A program made the position numbers and the translations under genes. From assembly GCF_020177055.1 (NCBI RefSeq), contig NZ_JAIQXT010000008.1, forward strand, positions 62,001 to 126,000: a DNA stretch of 64,000 bases, in the 5' to 3' direction. Positions 1 to 8,050 of this stretch are shown here, one piece after another (the stretch's first letter is position 1; each line of letters opens with the position of its first letter). The notes under the pieces were generated by a model that saw nothing but the letters and a program-made list of their open reading frames with translations, did no database searches and was not told where the DNA came from. The DNA is from Sphingomonas sp. R647 (GTDB taxonomy: Bacteria; Pseudomonadota; Alphaproteobacteria; Sphingomonadales; Sphingomonadaceae).

Positions 1-120
1 ATTCATCTGGGCCGCACGGATCGGCCCCCAATCGGTCGTATCCGCCGGGTCATAGAGCCCGAGCAGCGCGCGCATGTCGATACGCGGCCGCGCGAACTGG
101 GAGGTGGTCTGGCTCGTCAC
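1..120 (-). CDS. Partial hypothetical protein (N-terminal 40 codons)
   Basis: An open frame on the minus strand starts at GTG 118-120, after an in-frame stop at 130-132, and runs off the window at position 1. An internal ATG at codon 16 (73-75) is an alternative start, because no clear Shine-Dalgarno precedes the GTG. The visible peptide contains a stretch reading MRALLGLYDPADTTDWGPIR. I do not recognise the family. It lies downstream of the fatty acyl-AMP ligase on the same strand, across a 228-bp gap. Confidence 0.45.
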   Translation of the reverse strand, partial: MTSQTTSQFARPRIDMRALLGLYDPADTTDWGPIRAAQMN

Positions 121-220
121 GCGCGGAGGTTACGCGAGAGGAGGTTAGCGATCGGTTAGAGACGGCGGGGGCGGGGGAAATAAATCAGGCGGGTCGAGGG
201 AGCGGCTAACGTTCCCCTGT

Positions 221-329
221 CGTCACCCCCGCGAAAGCGGGGGCCCATCTCGTGTCGGATCGGCGCATTGCACCGGTGCGGTGTGTGGACAGTCCGGGAG
301 ATGGGCCCCGGGTCAAGCCCGGGGTGACG
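221..329. repeat. Dispersed-type inverted repeat (109 bp)
   Basis: Outer arms CGTCACCCC and GGGGTGACG, with inner GGGGCCCATCT and AGATGGGCCCC, form a long inverted repeat. Each arm is itself hairpin-forming (CCCCCGCGAAAGCGGGGG on the left, CCCCGGGTCAAGCCCGGGG on the right). The CGGGTCAAGCCCG unit recurs at 62346-62422, so it is a repeated element. It occupies the gap between the fatty acyl-AMP ligase and the partial gene and may also stop transcription. Confidence 0.75.
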
Positions 330-348
330 AAATGGCAGGCGTCTGCCC

Positions 349-2112
349 TTACGCCGCGATGCTGTAGGGCTTGATCTCGCCGTTGAGATACTGGTTGCGG
401 GCCTTGGCGCGGCTGAGCTTGCCCGAGCTGGTGCGGGGCAGCGTGCGCGGCGGGATCAGTTCGATGACGCAGTTCATGCCGGTGACCGCGCGGACGCGCT
501 CACGGATTTCCTCGCGCAGCTTTTGCCGCTCGCTGTCGTCGCTGGTGCGGCACTGGACGAGCACGGCGGGGGTTTCCTCGCCGCCCGGCGTGGTGATCGC
601 GAAGGCCGCAACGTCGCCTTGCTTGAAGGCGGGGAGCTGTTCCACCGCCCATTCGATGTCCTGCGGCCAGTGGTTGCGACCGTTGACGATGATCATGTCC
701 TTCGCCCGGCCGACGATGTAGATATAGCCGTCGGACATATAGCCCATGTCGCCGGTATCCAGCCAACCGTCCTTCATGCAGGCGTCGGTCGATTCAGGAT
801 CGCGGAAATAGCCGACCATCACGCTCGGGCCACGGCACCACACCTTGCCGATCGCGCGGTCGGGCAGCGGGGTGCCGTCCTCTTCGCGGATCTGGATTTC
901 CATGTCCTTGACCGCCTTGCCGCAGTTGACGATCGCGCGGAAGCGCTGGGGGCGGTCACCGCCATTGACGCCGCCGGACAGCTGGGTTTCCTCGACCAGC
1001 TCGACCAGGATGCCCTCACCGGGGGGCATGATCGAGACGGCCAGCGTCGCTTCGGCAAGGCCGTAGCTGGGCAGGAAGGCGCTGGCCTGGAAGCCGGCAT
1101 CGGCGAACGCGTCGACGAAGCTCTGCATCACGTCGGGACGGATCATGTCGGCGCCATTGCCCGCTACGCGCCAGCGCGACAGGTCGAACCGCTCCGACGC
1201 CTTGGTCTGGCTGGACATGCGGCGCGCGCAGATGTCGTAGCCGAAGGTCGGCGAATAGGAGAGGGTCGTGCCCTGATTCCGGCTGATGAGGTCGAGCCAT
1301 GCGAGCGGGCGCCGGGCGAAATCCTCGGTCTTGAGGTAGTCGGTCGAGACCTGATTGGCGACGACCGAGAGGAAGCAGCCGACCAGCCCCATGTCGTGAT
1401 ACCAGGGCAGCCACGATACGCAGCGGTCGCTGTCCTGCAGCAGCATCCCATGGCTGTGCGCCGACAGATTGTTGAGCAGCGCATGGTGGGTGATCGCTAC
1501 GCCATGCGGGAAGCGGGTCGAGCCGCTGCTATACTGAAGATAGGCGATGTCGTTGGTGTCGGCCTTGGGCAGTTCCGCCTCGGGGGCTTCGCGGGTGGCG
1601 AAGCTTTCCCAGTCGATGCCTTCGACACCCTTGAGGCGCGCGGCTTCACCGGCCATCGCCGAGAGTTCGACGGGGTAGAACAGCATCGACGGGTCGCAGC
1701 TTTCGAGCTGGACCGAGAGCTGGTCGATATAATGCTGGCTGCCGCCGAAGCTGGTCGGCAGCGGCAGCGGCACGGGCCAGGCGCCGGCATAGATCACGCC
1801 GAAGAACAGCGAGGCGAAATCGGTGCCGGTTTCGGCGATCAGCGCGATCCGGTCCTGCGGCTTCACGCCTGCGGCGATCAGGCGGCGCGCCTGCGCCAGC
1901 GCGTCTTCACGCATCTCGCTGTAGCGATAGGCGCGGGTCAGCGTGCCGCGTGCATCGTGGAAATTCAGTCCGCGTCCGCCCTGCGCGGCATAATCCAGCG
2001 CATCGCCCAGCGTCGCGAAATCCGCGAGTCGGCGGGGAAGCGTGCAATCGGTGGGGGTGGGTGCCAGTGCCACGCCCGTGGTTTCGACCTGATCCTTGAC
2101 GTCCAAAGCCAT
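349..2112 (-). CDS. Fatty acyl-AMP ligase (FAAL), AMP-binding family
   Basis: A 587-residue adenylate-forming enzyme. The AMP-binding P-loop is at about 191-203 (YLQYSSGSTRFPH), followed by the FAAL-typical WLPWYHDMGL stretch, the SYGLAEATL A5-like motif, GWLDTGDMGY, and a C-terminal GRAKDMIIVNGRNHWPQDIE segment. FAALs activate fatty acids as acyl-AMP and usually hand them to an acyl carrier protein. In sphingomonads and Caulobacter a ligase of this general kind supplies acyl chains for sphingolipid synthesis; that role is inferred here, because no carrier protein or serine palmitoyltransferase is visible. The start is ATG 2110-2112. It is divergent from recX across a 135-bp promoter gap. Confidence 0.88.
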   Translation of the reverse strand: MALDVKDQVETTGVALAPTPTDCTLPRRLADFATLGDALDYAAQGGRGLNFHDARGTLTRAYRYSEMREDALAQARRLIAAGVKPQDRIALIAETGTDFASLFFGVIYAGAWPVPLPLPTSFGGSQHYIDQLSVQLESCDPSMLFYPVELSAMAGEAARLKGVEGIDWESFATREAPEAELPKADTNDIAYLQYSSGSTRFPHGVAITHHALLNNLSAHSHGMLLQDSDRCVSWLPWYHDMGLVGCFLSVVANQVSTDYLKTEDFARRPLAWLDLISRNQGTTLSYSPTFGYDICARRMSSQTKASERFDLSRWRVAGNGADMIRPDVMQSFVDAFADAGFQASAFLPSYGLAEATLAVSIMPPGEGILVELVEETQLSGGVNGGDRPQRFRAIVNCGKAVKDMEIQIREEDGTPLPDRAIGKVWCRGPSVMVGYFRDPESTDACMKDGWLDTGDMGYMSDGYIYIVGRAKDMIIVNGRNHWPQDIEWAVEQLPAFKQGDVAAFAITTPGGEETPAVLVQCRTSDDSERQKLREEIRERVRAVTGMNCVIELIPPRTLPRTSSGKLSRAKARNQYLNGEIKPYSIAA

Positions 2113-2247
2113 ATCCTAAAATCCGTGCCCCCTGACGTGTCAGGCCACCCGCCCGTCATCGACGATAGGCCCCACACCAGAAATGCAGGCGGCTCTGCTA
2201 CGCACTGTCGTTCAAATTCGGTTGTCAGTGTGGCACAAACAAGGCGC

Positions 2248-2781
2248 ATGCGCCCCACACGCCGCCCTGTCCCGCCTTTGGACCGCTCCGCGCTGGATCG
2301 GCTGGCGCTGCGTTATGTCGAGCGGTTTGCCACGACGCGGGGGAAACTGGCCGCCTATCTGACCCGCAAGATCCGCGAACGCGGGTTTGACGGGACCCCG
2401 CCGGACCCGGCCGAGATCGCCGAACGCTTCGCCGAACTCGGCTATGTCAACGACCGGCTCTATGCCGAGAGCAAGGCCGCGGCGATGGCGCGCCGGGGGC
2501 TGGGTGCGCGCCGGGTGGGGGAGGCGTTGCGCTATGCCGGGGTGGAGGCAGATGATGTCGAGGCGATCGCGCCGCAGGTCGATGCGCGGGTTGGGCAGAG
2601 CGCGATCGATTTTGCCCGGCGCAAACGAATCGGCCCCTTTGCCGCCGAGCCCGCCGATCGCGATCGCATGGCCAAACAGGTGGCGGCAATGGTGCGCGCG
2701 GGGCACTCCCCGGGGATCGCGTGGCAGATTGCGCGGATGAAACCGGGGGATGACCCGGATTTTCTGCTCGACGACCGATAA
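2248..2781 (+). CDS. recX: Regulatory protein RecX
   Basis: 177 residues. The pattern is typical of RecX three-helix repeats: RLALRYVERFATTRGKLAAY, then RKIRERGF, ELGYVNDRLYAE, RRGLGARRVGEALRYAGV and RMAKQVAAMVRAGHS. RecX proteins bind RecA and modulate filament assembly. I chose ATG 2248, which has AAGG six bases upstream; an in-frame GTG at 2230 is possible. The frame stays open far upstream, antisense to the ligase gene, but that part has no RecX similarity. It stands alone rather than beside recA. Confidence 0.85.
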   Translation: MRPTRRPVPPLDRSALDRLALRYVERFATTRGKLAAYLTRKIRERGFDGTPPDPAEIAERFAELGYVNDRLYAESKAAAMARRGLGARRVGEALRYAGVEADDVEAIAPQVDARVGQSAIDFARRKRIGPFAAEPADRDRMAKQVAAMVRAGHSPGIAWQIARMKPGDDPDFLLDDR

Positions 2782-2846
2782 TCACAAAGGATTCGCGCCT
2801 TCCGGAAATGCTGTGTTAACATCTGCGGTCAGGGGGAAATAGTGTA

Positions 2847-3437
2847 ATGCGAGCCGACCTGCAGCGTGTGTCGAGCCTGGAGGGGGAGCTGGATGAACCG
2901 GCCTCGGTTCCCGTGCTCGTCCCAGAGACCGCAGACGAGAGCCACTGGGGCACCGTCAAATGGTTCGACGTGACCCGCGGGTTTGGGTTCATCGTCGCCG
3001 ATGATGCCGATGCGGGCGATATCCTGATCCACTTTTCGGTCCTGCAGCCGCATGGTCGCCGCAGCCTGCCCGAAGGGGCGCGGGTCGAATGTTCCGTGGT
3101 GCAGCGTGACCGGGGACTTCAGGCAAAGGATATCCTGTCGATCGACCTGACCGATGCGGTCGAGCCGATGCGGCTGCGGCCCGGCGCGGGCGACCGGATC
3201 GACCGGATCAAGCTGATCGAGGAGGCCGGACCGTTCGAACCGGTGATCGTCAAATGGTTCAATCGCCTCAAGGGCTATGGCTTTCTGGTGCGTGACGCCG
3301 ATTCGGCCGATATATTCGTGCATATGGAAACCCTGCGCCGTGCGGAGATTTATGACGTCGAACCCGATCAGCCGTTGCGTGCGCGCATCGTCGAAGGTGA
3401 AAAAGGCCCGCTTGCGGTCGTCGTGGAGCCGGCCTGA
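2847..3437 (+). CDS. Protein with two cold-shock domains
   Basis: 196 residues. Cold-shock domain 1 spans about 33-100, with [15 protein letters not shown] and RNP2-like DILIHF. Domain 2 spans about 130-195, with [16 protein letters not shown] and DIFVHM. CSDs are OB folds that bind single-stranded nucleic acid. Tandem-CSD proteins of about 200 residues are a common alphaproteobacterial form, distinct from the 70-residue CspA. The start ATG 2847 follows GGGGAAA. The gene is followed after 10 bases by the DUF192 lipoprotein gene. Confidence 0.9.
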   Translation: MRADLQRVSSLEGELDEPASVPVLVPETADESHWGTVKWFDVTRGFGFIVADDADAGDILIHFSVLQPHGRRSLPEGARVECSVVQRDRGLQAKDILSIDLTDAVEPMRLRPGAGDRIDRIKLIEEAGPFEPVIVKWFNRLKGYGFLVRDADSADIFVHMETLRRAEIYDVEPDQPLRARIVEGEKGPLAVVVEPA

Positions 3438-3447
3438 CCGCGCAGTG

Positions 3448-3903
3448 ATGCTGGCGCTGGGCGCGGCGCTGCTGCTGCCCGGCTGTTCCGGACAAGATAG
3501 CGATGCGGCGGCGCAGGCGGAGGCCAAGCAGGCGACGGTGACGATCGAATCCGGCGCGAATCGGCATGTGTTCAAGGTCGATGTGGCGCGCACGCCGGAG
3601 GAGCAGAAGAAGGGATTGATGTTCAGCACCGGTATCCCGGCTGAGGGCGGGATGCTGTTCGCGCCCTATCCGCCCGAGGGCGGCCCCCCGCGCGAGGCGA
3701 GTTTCTGGATGAAGGATACGCCGAGCCCGCTCGACATCATCTTCATCCGCGCGGACGGGACGATCGCGACGATCGCCGAGAATACGTTGCCGTTTACGGA
3801 GGAGCCGGTGCGCTCGGGCGAGCCCGTGGCGGCGGTGCTGGAGCTCAATGGCGGGCGCGCGGCGGAGCTGGGGATATCGCCGGGGGACAAGGTGCGCTGG
3901 TAA
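3448..3903 (+). CDS. DUF192 family lipoprotein
   Basis: 151 residues. The N-terminus MLALGAALLLPGCSG is a lipoprotein signal with Cys13 as the likely lipidated residue. The rest is a DUF192 domain: ARTPEEQKKGLMF, FWMKDTPSPLDIIFI, and a terminal GDKVRW in which the final tryptophan is typical. The biochemical role of DUF192 is not established. Start choice is ATG 3448; the preceding GTG 3445 is in frame and equally possible. It is probably cotranscribed with the cold-shock gene. Confidence 0.85.
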   Translation: MLALGAALLLPGCSGQDSDAAAQAEAKQATVTIESGANRHVFKVDVARTPEEQKKGLMFSTGIPAEGGMLFAPYPPEGGPPREASFWMKDTPSPLDIIFIRADGTIATIAENTLPFTEEPVRSGEPVAAVLELNGGRAAELGISPGDKVRW

Positions 3904-3931
3904 AGATGCCGCCAGCCTTGCGACGGTTTTC

Positions 3932-4429
3932 ATGATGCGAGCAGCGACGAGCGGATTTTTCGACCATATCGACCGCAAGCATTTGGCTATCGGAGCTGGG
4001 ATCATCTTCGCTCCCTTGGCGGTGCTGGTGATCCTTGGTGTCGCTTTTCTTGAGCCCCAACCCATATCGCCGGAGACGGTGATGGGGTGCTACACGGCAA
4101 AGGGTGCGCCGCCCCTCGTTATCGAACGGGACGGGATCCGCATCGTTGAGCCGGGAGCACGCACGTTTCAATATTTGGCCGAGCCAGACAAGACTGGGTA
4201 CCGGCTGGCGGTGACACCGGCGCTGGGTCTGGAGCCAAGCGCCGCCGGGGAATATGCTTTCGTTCGGCAGAATGGCGTCGGGTATTTTTGGACGCTGCTC
4301 CCCGAGCTTGGCAGCAGCTACCGGAAACTGCGCACCCCGGAAGACTATGGCGGACGGTTCGAGATCGTGGCGCGAGATGGCGTTACCGTGATTTATGCCC
4401 GTTCGGACACGGTCGAAAAATGCCGCTAA
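3932..4429 (+). CDS. Hypothetical single-pass membrane protein
   Basis: 165 residues from ATG 3932 (ATG 3935 also possible). A short basic N-terminus is followed by a hydrophobic helix at about 20-40 (LAIGAGIIFAPLAVLVILGV) and a roughly 120-residue soluble part, expected outside the membrane. No recognised domain. It starts 28 bases after the DUF192 gene on the same strand, and its coding bias fits its neighbours. Confidence 0.7.
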   Translation: MMRAATSGFFDHIDRKHLAIGAGIIFAPLAVLVILGVAFLEPQPISPETVMGCYTAKGAPPLVIERDGIRIVEPGARTFQYLAEPDKTGYRLAVTPALGLEPSAAGEYAFVRQNGVGYFWTLLPELGSSYRKLRTPEDYGGRFEIVARDGVTVIYARSDTVEKCR

Positions 4430-4513
4430 GGCGCTGTCGGTCCTGACGGACATTGCCGCAGAGCGCTTTATCCCCCGTTGCCCAGCCGCGCGGGGCGGCG
4501 TAAAGCGCAGGCC

Positions 4514-4906
4514 ATGGGTATCTTCGCGAACATCTTCACCTGGTGGAACGGATCCACCTTTGGCACCTGGGTCGGGCTGCGCGGCAAGGAGCAGGTCGGC
4601 GAGGACGCGCTCGGCAACCTGTATTATCAGGGCGGGGCGGACATGCATGGCCGAACGCGCCGCTGGGTGATGTACAAGGGGTCGAATGATTCGAGCCGCG
4701 TGCCGCCCGAATGGTTCAGCTGGCTGCACCATCAGATCGACGATGTACCCGACCGCGCGCTGCCGCCGGTGCGGGTGTGGGAACAGCCTGCGCTGCCCAA
4801 TCTGACCGGTAGTGCGCTTGCCTATCGCCCGCCCGGTGCGATGGAAAAGGGCGGGCACCGGGTCGGTGCGACCGGCGATTACGAAGCCTGGACACCCGGC
4901 GCCTGA
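4514..4906 (+). CDS. NADH:ubiquinone oxidoreductase accessory subunit, NDUFA12 type
   Basis: 130 residues. The sequence has the NDUFA12/B17.2 signature: GTWVGLRGKEQVGEDALGN, YYQ, RRWVMYKG, VPPEWFSWLHHQID and a C-terminal proline-rich tail (YRPPGA). In alphaproteobacteria this is a supernumerary subunit of respiratory complex I, encoded away from the nuo operon, as here. The start ATG 4514 follows GCAGG. Its stop TGA shares bases with the ATG of the next gene (4906), so the two are coupled. Confidence 0.9.
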   Translation: MGIFANIFTWWNGSTFGTWVGLRGKEQVGEDALGNLYYQGGADMHGRTRRWVMYKGSNDSSRVPPEWFSWLHHQIDDVPDRALPPVRVWEQPALPNLTGSALAYRPPGAMEKGGHRVGATGDYEAWTPGA

Positions 4907-5562
4907 TGCGCCGCGCCCGGACTGCCGCGCTGTTGCTGGCGCCGATCGCGCTTGCGGCGTGCGGGGGCAAACCGGCGCAGAACAAGGCCGACGCCGTCGA
5001 TACGGTCGAGGTTCAGCCCAAGGCTGCTGGCGCGGCGGCCGGGGCGGAGGTTGTCGCGGTTGATGCCGGGCCGACCGCTTCGATCACGGGCGTGACCCCG
5101 ATGGGCGAGCGGGTCGCGGTGCTGGGCCTGCTCAACAAGCGCAACGGCGCGGCGCGTGAGATGACGCTGAAGCCGGGGCAGGCGATGCGCGCGGGGGATG
5201 TTATTGTCCGGCTGCGCGCGTGCGAGAAGACTGCGCCGTGGGAGACCGATCAGCTGACCGGGGCGTTCGCGCAGGTCGATATTCGCGGCACCGACGGCAA
5301 GTTCACCCGCGCTTTTTCAGGCTGGCTGTACAAGGAGCGCCCGGCGTTCAATGTCGTGCAGCACCCGATCTATGACGTGTGGGTCAAAAGCTGTGCGATG
5401 ACCTTCCCCGATACCGGAGGCGAGGTGGTGGGCGGTGGCGCTGCGGATGCGGCCAGGCGGTCGAGCGCGCCGAAATCGGCGGACACCGAGGCAGCGCCCC
5501 CGGCTCCGGCGGCAAGCCCTGCAGCACCTTCGCCGAGCGAAGCCGACAGCAACGACAGGTAA
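4906..5562 (+). CDS. DUF2155 domain lipoprotein
   Basis: 218 residues. The signal peptide ends in a lipobox (IALAACGG, Cys19). The central DUF2155 region includes NKRNGAAREMTLKPGQAMRAG, RLRACEKTAPWE, AFSGWLYKERPAFNVVQHPIYDVWVKSC and paired cysteines. The last 45 residues are Ala/Pro/Ser-rich. The adjacency of NDUFA12, a DUF2155 protein and aat is a familiar alphaproteobacterial arrangement. The 3' 193 bp overlap aat in antisense (see findings). Function unknown; predicted to be anchored in the envelope. Confidence 0.85.
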   Translation: MRRARTAALLLAPIALAACGGKPAQNKADAVDTVEVQPKAAGAAAGAEVVAVDAGPTASITGVTPMGERVAVLGLLNKRNGAAREMTLKPGQAMRAGDVIVRLRACEKTAPWETDQLTGAFAQVDIRGTDGKFTRAFSGWLYKERPAFNVVQHPIYDVWVKSCAMTFPDTGGEVVGGGAADAARRSSAPKSADTEAAPPAPAASPAAPSPSEADSNDR

Positions 5563-6125
5563 CGGTCGCGCGGGATCTCCACGGCGCCCAACGAGGCGAG
5601 GTGGTCGGTCATGAACTGGCAGTCGAGCAGGGTGAAGCCACCGACGCGCAACCGCGCGACCAGTGCGGCGATCGCGACCTTTGACGCGTCGCGCGCGCGG
5701 CTGACCATGCTTTCGCCGAAGAAGGCGCGGCCTAGCGCGAGGCCGTAGAGGCCGCCGACGAGGCGGTCGCCGTCCCAGCATTCGATCGAGTGAGCAAAGC
5801 CGCGCCGGTGGAGCGCGACGAACACCCGCTCGATCGCCGGGTTGATCCAGGTATCGGGCCGGTCGGGCGCGCTTTCGGCACACAGCGCGATCATGCGTTC
5901 GAACGCGGTGTCGGCGGTGAGCCGGAAGCGGTCGCTGGCAAGCGTCTTGCGCAGCGAGCGGGAGAGGTGGAAGCCGTCGAGCGGGAGGACAGCGCGCTGG
6001 CGTGGCTCGACCCAGAAGACGCTGGGGTCGTCGCGATGCTCCGACATCGGGAATACGCCCATCGCATAGGCGCGCAGCACCAGATCGGGGTCGAGATCGC
6101 TGGCGCGGGCGGTGTGCCGCGTCAT
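5370..6125 (-). CDS. aat: Leucyl/phenylalanyl-tRNA-protein transferase
   Basis: 251 residues. Family motifs: LVLRAYAMGVFPMSE, VFWVEPRQRAVLPLDGFH, SRSLRKTL, TWINPAIERVFVALHRRGFAHSIECW, LVGGLYGLALGRAFFGESMVSR, ASKVAIAALV and LLDCQFMTDHLASLGAVEI. The enzyme adds Leu or Phe from aminoacyl-tRNA to N-terminal Arg/Lys of proteins, making N-degrons for ClpAP. ATG 6125 overlaps the stop of the ParA-like gene by 4 bases (ATGA). A C-terminal extension of about 50 residues beyond the usual end, finishing in GKVIAQLLTHTS, is the part that overlaps the DUF2155 gene. Confidence 0.93.
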   Translation of the reverse strand: MTRHTARASDLDPDLVLRAYAMGVFPMSEHRDDPSVFWVEPRQRAVLPLDGFHLSRSLRKTLASDRFRLTADTAFERMIALCAESAPDRPDTWINPAIERVFVALHRRGFAHSIECWDGDRLVGGLYGLALGRAFFGESMVSRARDASKVAIAALVARLRVGGFTLLDCQFMTDHLASLGAVEIPRDRYLSLLSASLGEGAAGLAAGAGGAASVSADFGALDRLAASAAPPPTTSPPVSGKVIAQLLTHTS

Positions 6126-6859
6126 TGCTTCTCTTTGCGCGGTTTGGCGAGGCGCTTCTCGATCGCCTGCCACAGCGTATCGACGGCGCGCGCGCCGGGG
6201 CTGCGCGGGGCAAAGGCGCCGAGCGGAGCGCGGCGCACCGCCATCGATTCGATCATGCTGGCCATCGGGATCACCGGCCAGTCGGGATTGCGCTCCAGCG
6301 CCTCGGCATGGAGGCGGCGACGGCGGTCGACCATCGAATGGACCGGCATCAGTGGCACCTTGGCCTTGCCGCCGAGGTGCCGTTCGACCTCGTCCAGCGC
6401 GCGTTCGGACAGTGGGGAGGGGATGACGGGTACGATGATCAGGTCGGCGGCGCGCATCACCTGCTCGCTGGTTTCGGTGAGGCCCGGCGGGCAGTCGAGG
6501 ATCACGCGGTCATAGGCGCCGCCGAGCTGGGCGAGCAATTTCGCCAGCCGCTTCTTCTTGTCGAGCTCGTGGAACAGCAGGTCGAGGCCGCGGAGCGAGG
6601 CGTCGGCCCCCAATAGGTCGAGGCGGTCGATGGCGGTCGGCTGAATGAGCTTGGCCGGTTCGACATCCTTGCTGAACACTGATTGCGCCACCGCCTTGCC
6701 GCCAGCGCCGCCGAGCAGGAAGGTTGATGCAGCCTGTGGGTCGAGATCCCAGAGCAAGGTGCGGCGGGCCGAGCGGGTGGCGGCGCACCAAGCAAGGTTG
6801 ACCGCCAGCGAGGTTTTGCCGACGCCGCCCTTCAGGCTGTAGACCGCAATCGTTGCCAC
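6122..6859 (-). CDS. ParA/MinD-family ATPase
   Basis: 245 residues. Deviant Walker A KGGVGKTS at 10-17, Walker A' LLWDLDPQAAS, Walker B VILDCPPGL and a switch region. The start is GTG 6857-6859, preceded by GAGGAG. These ATPases position DNA or large complexes. This one has no ParB partner beside it, so it is probably a stand-alone member and its cargo is unknown. It is coupled to aat downstream by an ATGA overlap. Confidence 0.85.
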   Translation of the reverse strand: MATIAVYSLKGGVGKTSLAVNLAWCAATRSARRTLLWDLDPQAASTFLLGGAGGKAVAQSVFSKDVEPAKLIQPTAIDRLDLLGADASLRGLDLLFHELDKKKRLAKLLAQLGGAYDRVILDCPPGLTETSEQVMRAADLIIVPVIPSPLSERALDEVERHLGGKAKVPLMPVHSMVDRRRRLHAEALERNPDWPVIPMASMIESMAVRRAPLGAFAPRSPGARAVDTLWQAIEKRLAKPRKEKQ

Positions 6860-6940
6860 GCCGTCTGCTCCTCTCCGGCCCCCGGGGACAGCGTGACGCA
6901 GCGGCGGGGGGAGCGCAACGGGCCGGGTCGGCTGCGGGCA

Positions 6941-6971
6941 AAAAAAGAGCCGGTGTCGACCGGCTCTTTTG
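6941..6971. terminator. Rho-independent terminator
   Basis: AAAAGAGCCGGT, a short loop (GTCG) and ACCGGCTCTTTT form a stem flanked by A and T tracts. It would work in both directions but fits best as the end of the minus-strand lipoprotein gene that stops at 6993. Confidence 0.85.
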
Positions 6972-6992
6972 TTGGATTGGTGGTCGGAACGA

Positions 6993-7376
6993 TCAGCCCT
7001 TGCAGCTGAGCGTGCCCTTGCCCGGAACTTCGACCGTCGCTGCGGTCGGGGTGCCGGTCAGCTTCCAGCCGCCGTCGGCGGTGAAGGGCTGGCCAGCTTC
7101 CGGCGCGGTCAGGCGGGTCTTGGGGCCGCCCTTTTCGGTGGCGACGGTGACCAGCTTGTCGCGGTCGAAGAACTCGACGAACACGAGCGCATTGCCGGGC
7201 TGGCAGCGCATCGAGACGGTCGCCTTGATCGCCGGCGGCAGTTCGACCGGAGCGGCGTTCGCGAGTTGCGATTCCATCGGGTCGGGTGCGCGCTCGCTGA
7301 GCACTTCTGGTTCTTGGTTACAGGCGGAGAGCGCGAGCAGCGCGACCGCGGCGGCGGGGAGGAGACGCATGTTCAT
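6993..7376 (-). CDS. Hypothetical lipoprotein
   Basis: 127 residues. The start ATG 7374-7376 has AAGGAAAG upstream. The signal LLPAAAVALLALSACN carries a lipobox with Cys18. The soluble part has two further cysteines (MRCQPG and the C-terminal LSCKG) that could form a disulfide. No family recognised. It stands alone and is followed by its own terminator. Confidence 0.75.
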   Translation of the reverse strand: MNMRLLPAAAVALLALSACNQEPEVLSERAPDPMESQLANAAPVELPPAIKATVSMRCQPGNALVFVEFFDRDKLVTVATEKGGPKTRLTAPEAGQPFTADGGWKLTGTPTAATVEVPGKGTLSCKG

Positions 7377-7535
7377 AGCGGCACTTTCCTTTGCGTACGC
7401 AGCATCAGGGGTCAAGATATAACGGATAACAGACGCTCAACGCATATTGCGTCGCATCGTTACAATATCATGTTTCATCCGCATCCGGGCTTATACCCAG
7501 TGCGAATTTGAACGCTGCCTACTCGCCGTTCGCAA

Positions 7536-7569
7536 AATCGCGCCGACCCGGGTGCCGGGCGGCGCGATT
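7536..7569 (-). terminator. Second hairpin terminator of the lasso-type operon
   Basis: A perfect 10-bp stem (AATCGCGCCG / CGGCGCGATT) with a 14-base loop. Read on the minus strand it is followed by TTTGCG. It lies downstream of the first hairpin after precursor 1. The rest of the 239-bp gap 7377-7615 holds no gene that I can support. Confidence 0.65.
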
Positions 7570-7580
7570 GCGAAGACAAA

Positions 7581-7610
7581 GGCGGCGGCGCGCTACTCCG
7601 CGCGACCGCC
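7581..7610 (-). terminator. Hairpin terminator just after precursor 1
   Basis: On the minus strand GGCGGTCGCGCG and CGCGCCGCCGCC flank a short loop, followed by TTTGTCTT. It begins 5 bases after the stop of the last precursor gene, which fits an operon end. Confidence 0.65.
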
Positions 7611-7615
7611 AGAAA

Positions 7616-7762
7616 TCAGGACAGGAAGCCGGCGTCGGTCACACCCGGGCCGCCGGCCTGGGTCAGTTCCTCGACCGCATATTCGGTGCAGGTCGGATCA
7701 GCCCATGCGGTGCGGGCGTCATGGGTTTTGACCTCGCGCGGTGCGGTTACATGGTCAGACAT
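7616..7762 (-). CDS. Putative lasso peptide precursor 1 (48 aa)
   Basis: Starts at ATG 7760-7762 with GGAG eight bases upstream; stops with TGA at 7616-7618. The leader holds WADPTCTEYAVEELT (residues 20-34), nearly identical to precursor 2 (WADPxCTEYAVExLT). With Thr34 at the usual -2 position, the core is AGGPGVTDAGFLS. Ala1 and Asp8 would form an 8-residue macrolactam ring, and the last residue is Ser. The pattern [WY]xxP...T(-2)-x-Ala1 and the AG(G)PG core start resemble paeninodin (leader YSKP, core AGPGTSTPD), as I recall it. The ring and cleavage site are inferred. Confidence 0.75.
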   Translation of the reverse strand: MSDHVTAPREVKTHDARTAWADPTCTEYAVEELTQAGGPGVTDAGFLS

Positions 7763-7799
7763 TGGGATTCTCCAGTCCTGTGTAATTCAGTGGCTCTAA

Positions 7800-7814
7800 T
7801 GCCGTCTGACGGCA
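7800..7814 (-). other. Small perfect hairpin between the two precursor genes
   Basis: TGCCGTC-T-GACGGCA is a perfect 7-bp stem, 6 bases downstream of the precursor 2 stop. It has no T tract, so it is more likely a 3'-end stabiliser or processing site than a full terminator. Confidence 0.4.
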
Positions 7815-7820
7815 GCAATA

Positions 7821-7958
7821 TTACGATCCGGTGTTCCCATCGCCCGCACCGCCATTGAAGGCAGCAGTCAGCGTTTCGACGGCATATTCGGTGCAGACGG
7901 GATCGGCCCAGACGAGTGGAGCGGTCGGCGCATCGGGTTTGGCGGTGGCTTCGGACAT
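7821..7958 (-). CDS. Putative lasso peptide precursor 2 (45 aa)
   Basis: ATG 7956-7958 is preceded by TGGAGTTCTGTA and follows the cyclase gene by 92 bases. The leader motif WADPVCTEYAVETLT occupies residues 17-31. Taking Thr31 as position -2 gives the core AFNGGAGDGNTGS: Ala1, Asp8, 13 residues, C-terminal Ser. The same spacing as precursor 1 supports the cleavage model. The leaders before the motif and the cores differ, so this is an old duplication and not a recent copy. Confidence 0.75.
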   Translation of the reverse strand: MSEATAKPDAPTAPLVWADPVCTEYAVETLTAAFNGGAGDGNTGS

Positions 7959-8050
7959 TACAGAACTCCAGTCGTTGCGTTATTCAGTCCCTACACGAAC
8001 ACCCATTATGGTCAACGACCGCGCGGCGACATGAAGGCGTACCGCGCGGT

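Noticed and set aside
523-2247. Long plus-strand open frame continuous with recX
   Set aside because: It is antisense to the fatty acyl-AMP ligase, has no RecX-like sequence before 2248, and is explained by GC-rich codon bias opening the opposite strand.
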